A program made the translations under genes and the position numbers. This document shows positions 60,363 to 64,000 of a DNA stretch of 64,000 nt, piece after piece. Every line of letters begins with the position of its first letter. Position 1 is the first letter of the stretch. Under the pieces are notes generated by a model. It searched no databases. It had not been told where the DNA came from and was given only the letters and a program-made list of their open reading frames with translations. The stretch spans positions 558,001 through 622,000 of the forward strand of contig NZ_CP147012.1 in NCBI RefSeq assembly GCF_037126285.1, in the 5' to 3' direction. This stretch comes from Bernardetia sp. MNP-M8. GTDB lineage: Bacteria > Bacteroidota > Bacteroidia > Cytophagales > Bernardetiaceae.

Positions 60363-60731
60363 TCATTTTTTCATTGAATCTTTAGTGCTATTTTCTTCAA
60401 TTCTTCCTTTTGTTTCAGCTATTTTTTCTATCAAATACTTTTTTGTTTCAGCATCAGTAACATTATTTAAAGCCATGTCATAGAGTGTTTGAGCTTGTTT
60501 GAAGTTACTGGCAAAATAGAAACTATCTGCTTTTTTGATAAGCAGACCTTCAAGTTTGTTTTTATTGCGTTTTTGTGGATTTTGAGCTTCTTCTTTATGT
60601 ATCTGCACACCCAAAACCTCTTTATCTATTGTATTTTTAACTTGATTTTTAGAGGTACAAGCAGCACAAAGAACAACAAAGAAAATAGAAAAGGAATTTA
60701 ATACCCTTTTTTGAAGTAAAAAAAAATTCAT
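60363..60731 (-). CDS. Small hypothetical lipoprotein
   Basis: 122 residues; lipobox VLCAACTSKN (Cys near 25). The mature part has a single TPR-like helix pair KADSFYFASNFKQAQTLYDM and ALNNVTDAETKKYLIEKIAE. Convergent with the PP2C-like gene, nine bases apart. No domain assignment beyond the helix pair. Confidence 0.72.
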   Translation of the reverse strand: MNFFLLQKRVLNSFSIFFVVLCAACTSKNQVKNTIDKEVLGVQIHKEEAQNPQKRNKNKLEGLLIKKADSFYFASNFKQAQTLYDMALNNVTDAETKKYLIEKIAETKGRIEENSTKDSMKK

Positions 60732-60960
60732 AAATTATATTGTGAAAGTAGAGTCAGAAGAATAAAAAGTCAAATGCTTTTACAAAATTGCAATCTAATG
60801 AGGAAATTTAGTAAATTATTGCTGTTTTATAAAATTTATAATTACATTGTTTAAGTGCAAGTTTGATTGGTTTTGATATGCTAGAATATCAATAAAGAGA
60901 TTGCTATTTCCGTGACATAATTGAGTTAATCTGAATTATTATTTTTAAAATTTGAATAAA

Positions 60961-61452
60961 ATGCAAACTATCAATGCTTTTTTTTATGGTATAATTACTT
61001 TCATTTTGCTAATAGCTGTTGGTGTTATCTACTTTTTTGGAAACAAATTTTTAGAGGATGAAAATGATTTAGTTGGAGATTGGAAAATAGAAAACGTCAA
61101 TTCAAATCCTATTAAAAATAAAAAGTATTACTCCAAAGAGCAAGAAAAAATTCTTTTGCAACGAGATTCTATTCTAAATTTAAAAAAAGATTCCCTATTT
61201 TTAGAGTTTACAACCAATACATTTGTTTTTAGAAATACAAATAATGGAAAATTAGAAACTAATTTCTTTGAAACAGAGAAACCTATTTCTTGGCATTATT
61301 TGAAGGACCGAAATCAAATTGCCTTATACAGAAAAAAAGAACCTGATGTCTTTTGGGAAATAAAAAAACTTTCAAATTCTACTTTGATTATCAAAACTAT
61401 TTATGGAGTTAGTGAATGGGAAATAGAATTTTCTAAAAGAATGAGAAGGTAA
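60961..61452 (+). CDS. Hypothetical single-pass membrane protein
   Basis: 163 residues from the ATG at 60961; a TTG three codons upstream is in frame but less likely. One transmembrane segment (FFYGIITFILLIAVGVIYFF, about 6-26), then a soluble domain that starts DLVGDWKIENVNSNP and ends WEIKKLSNSTLIIKTIYGVS. This opening and strand series resemble a lipocalin-like (copper-resistance NlpE/DUF-type) barrel, GxW at the start included. Function unknown. Confidence 0.72.
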   Translation: MQTINAFFYGIITFILLIAVGVIYFFGNKFLEDENDLVGDWKIENVNSNPIKNKKYYSKEQEKILLQRDSILNLKKDSLFLEFTTNTFVFRNTNNGKLETNFFETEKPISWHYLKDRNQIALYRKKEPDVFWEIKKLSNSTLIIKTIYGVSEWEIEFSKRMRR

Positions 61453-61488
61453 AACTCACAATCTCAAATAGTTAAATTAAAAACACTT

Positions 61489-61896
61489 ATGAAAAACAAC
61501 ATATCTTTAGGCAAACGTATTATGAACCTTGCCAATCAACTCAATGATAAAATTTATGACCTTTTGTACAAAACTGAAAGCAGCACAACCGAAATACATG
61601 CACAATTACAAAAATGGTTTGATGAGTATGTCGCCCAATTTGTAGAACTAGGAAAAGAAAAAGAAGCTTTATCAGCCGAAGAGCGTGAAAAAGTAGATAA
61701 TAATATTATGCAAGAGTATTTCAAATTAGACCAAGAAAGGCATAATGCTATTTACATAAAAAAACATGAAGAACTTAATGAAAAAAGTGAAGATACGGCA
61801 AATCTACTTTTAAAATTTAATATTATTACACAATACAGTGATTTTACATTACTCAAAAAACAAAACCCAGAAGAAGCCGAACGATTGGGTTTATAG
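61489..61896 (+). CDS. Hypothetical helical protein
   Basis: 135 residues, highly charged and helical throughout (for example FVELGKEKEALSAEEREKVD, LDQERHNAIYIKKHEELNEK). No motif, signal or membrane segment. 36 bp after the previous gene. It ends one base before the end of the convergent duplicated gene. Confidence 0.7.
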   Translation: MKNNISLGKRIMNLANQLNDKIYDLLYKTESSTTEIHAQLQKWFDEYVAQFVELGKEKEALSAEEREKVDNNIMQEYFKLDQERHNAIYIKKHEELNEKSEDTANLLLKFNIITQYSDFTLLKKQNPEEAERLGL

Positions 61897-61897
61897 A

Positions 61898-62320
61898 TTA
61901 CGAAACATAACATTCCAATTCCTTCAAAGCTGTCCAAAGTCCTAGTTTTTTGGTTTTGTCAGAATGAAGAGCTACAAAATTATGTGAAATAATCCACGTA
62001 ATGGCTTTTATCTTAGTAGGTTTATAAAGTTCAAATTCATGAGGAACACCTAAGTTTTTTGTATCAACGCCAAAAACAAGAATATAAATAGGTCTTGCTT
62101 GTTTACGAATTTCCAAGAATGAAAAACCCTCTTGTTCTGTATTTACTACCATTACATCATCTAGTGAAAGCAAACCTGCCTTCAAAATATTTTTTAATAG
62201 AGTGAGATTATTTTCTTCTAGTATTTCCTCATTTTTCTGACTTACAACAATCAAAAAACTTCTCCTATTCTTTCCTAAATAAGAAATATAATCATCATAT
62301 TTTTTAGTTTTCTTATTCAT
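61898..62320 (-). CDS. Duplicated hypothetical protein, possible uracil-DNA-glycosylase-like/HolD-like fold (copy 2)
   Basis: 140 residues from the ATG at 62320 (MNKKTKKYDDYISYLGKNRR); an earlier in-frame ATG at 62365 lies in the 3' end of the upstream copy and is unlikely. LLKNILKAGLLSLDDVMVVN and the segment FGVDTKNLGVPHEFELYKPT recall the family 4 UDG layout (LLxxxLxxxGLxRxDVYIxN, then FGxxA...LLG), and the C-terminus SHNFVALHSDKTKKLGLWTA is where that fold has HPS and the helix. Catalytic residues are not evident, so a non-enzymatic member such as DNA polymerase III psi is possible. This is inference. Confidence 0.72.
   Translation of the reverse strand: MNKKTKKYDDYISYLGKNRRSFLIVVSQKNEEILEENNLTLLKNILKAGLLSLDDVMVVNTEQEGFSFLEIRKQARPIYILVFGVDTKNLGVPHEFELYKPTKIKAITWIISHNFVALHSDKTKKLGLWTALKELECYVS
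61902..62075. repeat. Tandem duplication unit, copy A (about 174 bp)
   Basis: Matches 62330-62503 at a fixed offset of 428 bases with about ten mismatches, the first 85 bases being identical. It covers the 3' ends of the two genes. Confidence 0.85.
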
Positions 62321-62325
62321 AAGTT

Positions 62326-62970
62326 TTAGGAAACATAACATTCCAATTCCTTCAAAGCTGTCCAAAGTCCTAGTTTTTTGGTTTTGTCAGAATGAAGAGC
62401 TACAAAATTATGTGAGACAACCCATGTGATTGCTTTTATCTTAGTAGGTTTATAAAGCTCAAATTCATGGGGAACACCTAAGTTTTTTGTATCAACGCCA
62501 AAACTTACTACTGAAGTAGGTTTTAGTTTTTTATACATATCCAAAAAAGTAGCCTTTGTTTTTGCCATGTTTACGATAGCAACATCATTGAGAGAAAGTT
62601 GTCCTGCTGCCAAAATACCTGTCAGGAGTTTACTATCTGTTTCTTTTAAATTTTCTTGCTCCGTTTCTTTTATCAAAATCAAGAAGTTTTTACGGTTCTT
62701 TCCAAAATAAGAAAAATCTATATCTGAATTTTCTTGATTTAATTTACTTATAACCTTTTTACTTTGTAAATCAGAGTTTTTTGATTTAATATCACTTATT
62801 TCTTCTTTTAGAGTCTTTGTTTCTGTAACTTGATTTTGAGAAACTTGGTTTGTTGGTTCTTGATTTGCACTTGCTTCAATTTCCCATTCTGATTTTACGC
62901 CATCGATATAATAGATATTTTCTGTAAAAACGTAGGGCAAAAAATCGTATTCTTGTTCTTGATTGTCCAT
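62326..62970 (-). CDS. Duplicated hypothetical protein, possible uracil-DNA-glycosylase-like/HolD-like fold (copy 1)
   Basis: 214 residues. The first 85 are polar and not shared with copy 2 (YDFLPYVFTENIYYIDGVKS, then Q/E/N/T-rich). The shared part starts at SYFGKNRKNFLILIKE and runs through LLTGILAAGQLSLNDVAIVN, FGVDTKNLGVPHEFELYKPT and IKAITWVVSHNFVALHSDKT to the last residue. The last 60 residues are almost the same as copy 2 while the middle is about half different, as after gene conversion. It begins 19 bases after the pyrD stop and 5 bases before copy 2, an apparent operon. Confidence 0.75.
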   Translation of the reverse strand: MDNQEQEYDFLPYVFTENIYYIDGVKSEWEIEASANQEPTNQVSQNQVTETKTLKEEISDIKSKNSDLQSKKVISKLNQENSDIDFSYFGKNRKNFLILIKETEQENLKETDSKLLTGILAAGQLSLNDVAIVNMAKTKATFLDMYKKLKPTSVVSFGVDTKNLGVPHEFELYKPTKIKAITWVVSHNFVALHSDKTKKLGLWTALKELECYVS

Positions 62971-62989
62971 AATTGTAACCTTTAAACCC

Positions 62990-64000
62990 TTAGGATTTGG
63001 TGTCTAGAATTTCTTTATTTATTTTACTAATCAGCTCCCAACCTTCATAAACAAAACCTGTATAGAGTTGTATCAAACTTGCACCTGCATTTAGTTTTTC
63101 TAGTGCATCTTCTGGGCTATGAATTCCCCCCACTCCAATAATTGGAAAGGCTGCATTTGATTTCTGATGAAGATAAGTAATTACTTCTGTACTTCTGTCT
63201 TTCAATGGCTTTCCACTTAGTCCACCATTTCCCAAATTTTCTACTTTTTGAGATTCTGTTTTTAAGTTTTCTCTACTGATGGTTGTGTTTGTTGCAATTA
63301 TTCCTGCTAGTTTTGTTTCTTTAGCTATTTCTATAATATCATCAAGTTGAGAATCTGTGAGGTCTGGTGCAATTTTGAGAAGTAAAGGCTTTGGAATTAA
63401 ATGTTCTTTATTACGATTTTGAAGTGTTTGTAGAAGCTCTGTAAGTGGCTTTTTTTCTTGCAACTCTCTAAGATTTGGCGTATTTGGAGAACTTACATTG
63501 ACCACAAAATAATCTACATAATCAAAAAGTGCATCAAAACACATCAGATAATCGTTTGTAGCTTCTTCATTTGGTGTAACTTTATTCTTTCCAATATTTC
63601 CACCAATAATAATATGTGGCTTTTTAGCTTTTATTTTTTTTAATCTTTCCACAGCAATTTCTACTCCTTCATTATTAAAACCCATTCTATTGATGAGCGC
63701 ATTATCTTCTTTCAAACGAAACAAACGAGGTTTTTCATTTCCATCTTGGGGTTTTGGTGTAAGTGTTCCTATTTCTATAAATCCAAAACCGAGTTGATCT
63801 AACTCCTCAATCCATTTTGCATTTTTATCAAAACCTGCTGCCAAACCCACAGGATTTTTGAATTTTAATCCAAAAACTTCCTTTTCTAATTTTTTATTTA
63901 AATTTATGGGATTTGTTACAATCGTTTTTCCTCCTAGTTTTAGAAGTGTTTGTAATCCTGCAATAGCTGTATAATGTGCTTTTTCAGCATCAAGTTTGAA
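62990..64000 (-). CDS. pyrD: Dihydroorotate dehydrogenase, class 2 (5' end outside window)
   Basis: Quinone-linked flavoenzyme of pyrimidine synthesis, oxidising dihydroorotate to orotate. The frame is open to the window edge; the methionine at 63850 is internal. The visible N-terminus reads [13 protein letters not shown], the class 2 opening, so only about 10-40 residues are missing. FMN and substrate motifs: [50 protein letters not shown] with the catalytic Ser of class 2, [16 protein letters not shown], and [20 protein letters not shown]. The membrane-associated N-terminal helix region is cut off. Confidence 0.95.
   Translation of the reverse strand, partial: FKLDAEKAHYTAIAGLQTLLKLGGKTIVTNPINLNKKLEKEVFGLKFKNPVGLAAGFDKNAKWIEELDQLGFGFIEIGTLTPKPQDGNEKPRLFRLKEDNALINRMGFNNEGVEIAVERLKKIKAKKPHIIIGGNIGKNKVTPNEEATNDYLMCFDALFDYVDYFVVNVSSPNTPNLRELQEKKPLTELLQTLQNRNKEHLIPKPLLLKIAPDLTDSQLDDIIEIAKETKLAGIIATNTTISRENLKTESQKVENLGNGGLSGKPLKDRSTEVITYLHQKSNAAFPIIGVGGIHSPEDALEKLNAGASLIQLYTGFVYEGWELISKINKEILDTKS

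Noticed and set aside
62321-62365. Upstream start extending the second duplicated protein by 15 residues
   Set aside because: The extension is translated from the 3' end of the preceding copy (the same bases as its last codons) and would overlap it; the ATG at 62320 follows it by 5 bases, as in an operon.

Overview
The window looks like chromosome of a low-G+C member of the Bacteroidota, most likely a Cytophagales-type organism. A Bernardetia/Flexibacter-like relative would fit, but that is inference. The evidence is a type IX secretion sorting domain (10720-12672), a TonB receptor with a carboxypeptidase-regulatory-like N-terminus, bacillithiol deacetylase BshB1, the stand-alone GT5 domain / DUF4270 / glmS gene order, and promoter elements of the Bacteroidota type (TTTG then TAnnTTTG). 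I saw no rRNA, tRNA or CRISPR array.

Layout. 1-10 kb: proline dehydrogenase (cut by the window start), a small TIR-bounded insertion, a membrane family with a RING-like head in three copies, DPP4, a RuvX-type nuclease, ExbD and a CAP-domain protein. 10-20 kb: a GT2 glycosyltransferase, a T9SS cargo protein, a second small TIR-bounded insertion, an AI-2E-type permease, rhomboid, DUF2061, gpmI, a Tat-signal DUF1569 protein, and a FecR-like protein overlapping an APC permease. 20-34 kb: DUF3800, murC, YtxH, a BCCT transporter, a tandem pair of unknown paralogs, an M16 peptidase, a lipoprotein esterase, a first Crp/Fnr regulator followed by a DJ-1/PfpI gene, and thrC. 34-44 kb: GNAT, YbjQ, a TonB receptor, uvrB, bshB1, a low-complexity secreted protein and a secreted SUMF1-like protein. 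44-55 kb: GT5-like / DUF4270 / glmS, arylamine N-acetyltransferase, a second Crp/Fnr regulator followed by a DJ-1/PfpI gene, esterase, rsmI, an amidohydrolase and an N-acetylglucosamine-kinase-like gene. 55-64 kb: a McrBC type IV restriction locus followed by a lipoprotein and a PP2C-like phosphatase, small unknown genes, and pyrD (cut by the window end) followed by two tandemly duplicated genes with near-identical 3' halves.

Most of the window is housekeeping and transport. The points that stand out are: (1) the RING-like/two-TM/C-terminal-domain family; (2) two MITE-like elements with terminal inverted repeats and target duplications (11 and 9 bp), one with an elaborate internal fold; (3) the McrB with two probable PUA-like modification-sensing domains, in a run with a PP2C-like gene and behind tandem palindromes; (4) two Crp/Fnr to DJ-1 cassettes, each with a palindromic candidate operator near -43; (5) the duplicated genes after pyrD, which show a gene-conversion pattern and a possible uracil-DNA-glycosylase-like/HolD-like fold; (6) several families of short intergenic palindromes used as terminators.
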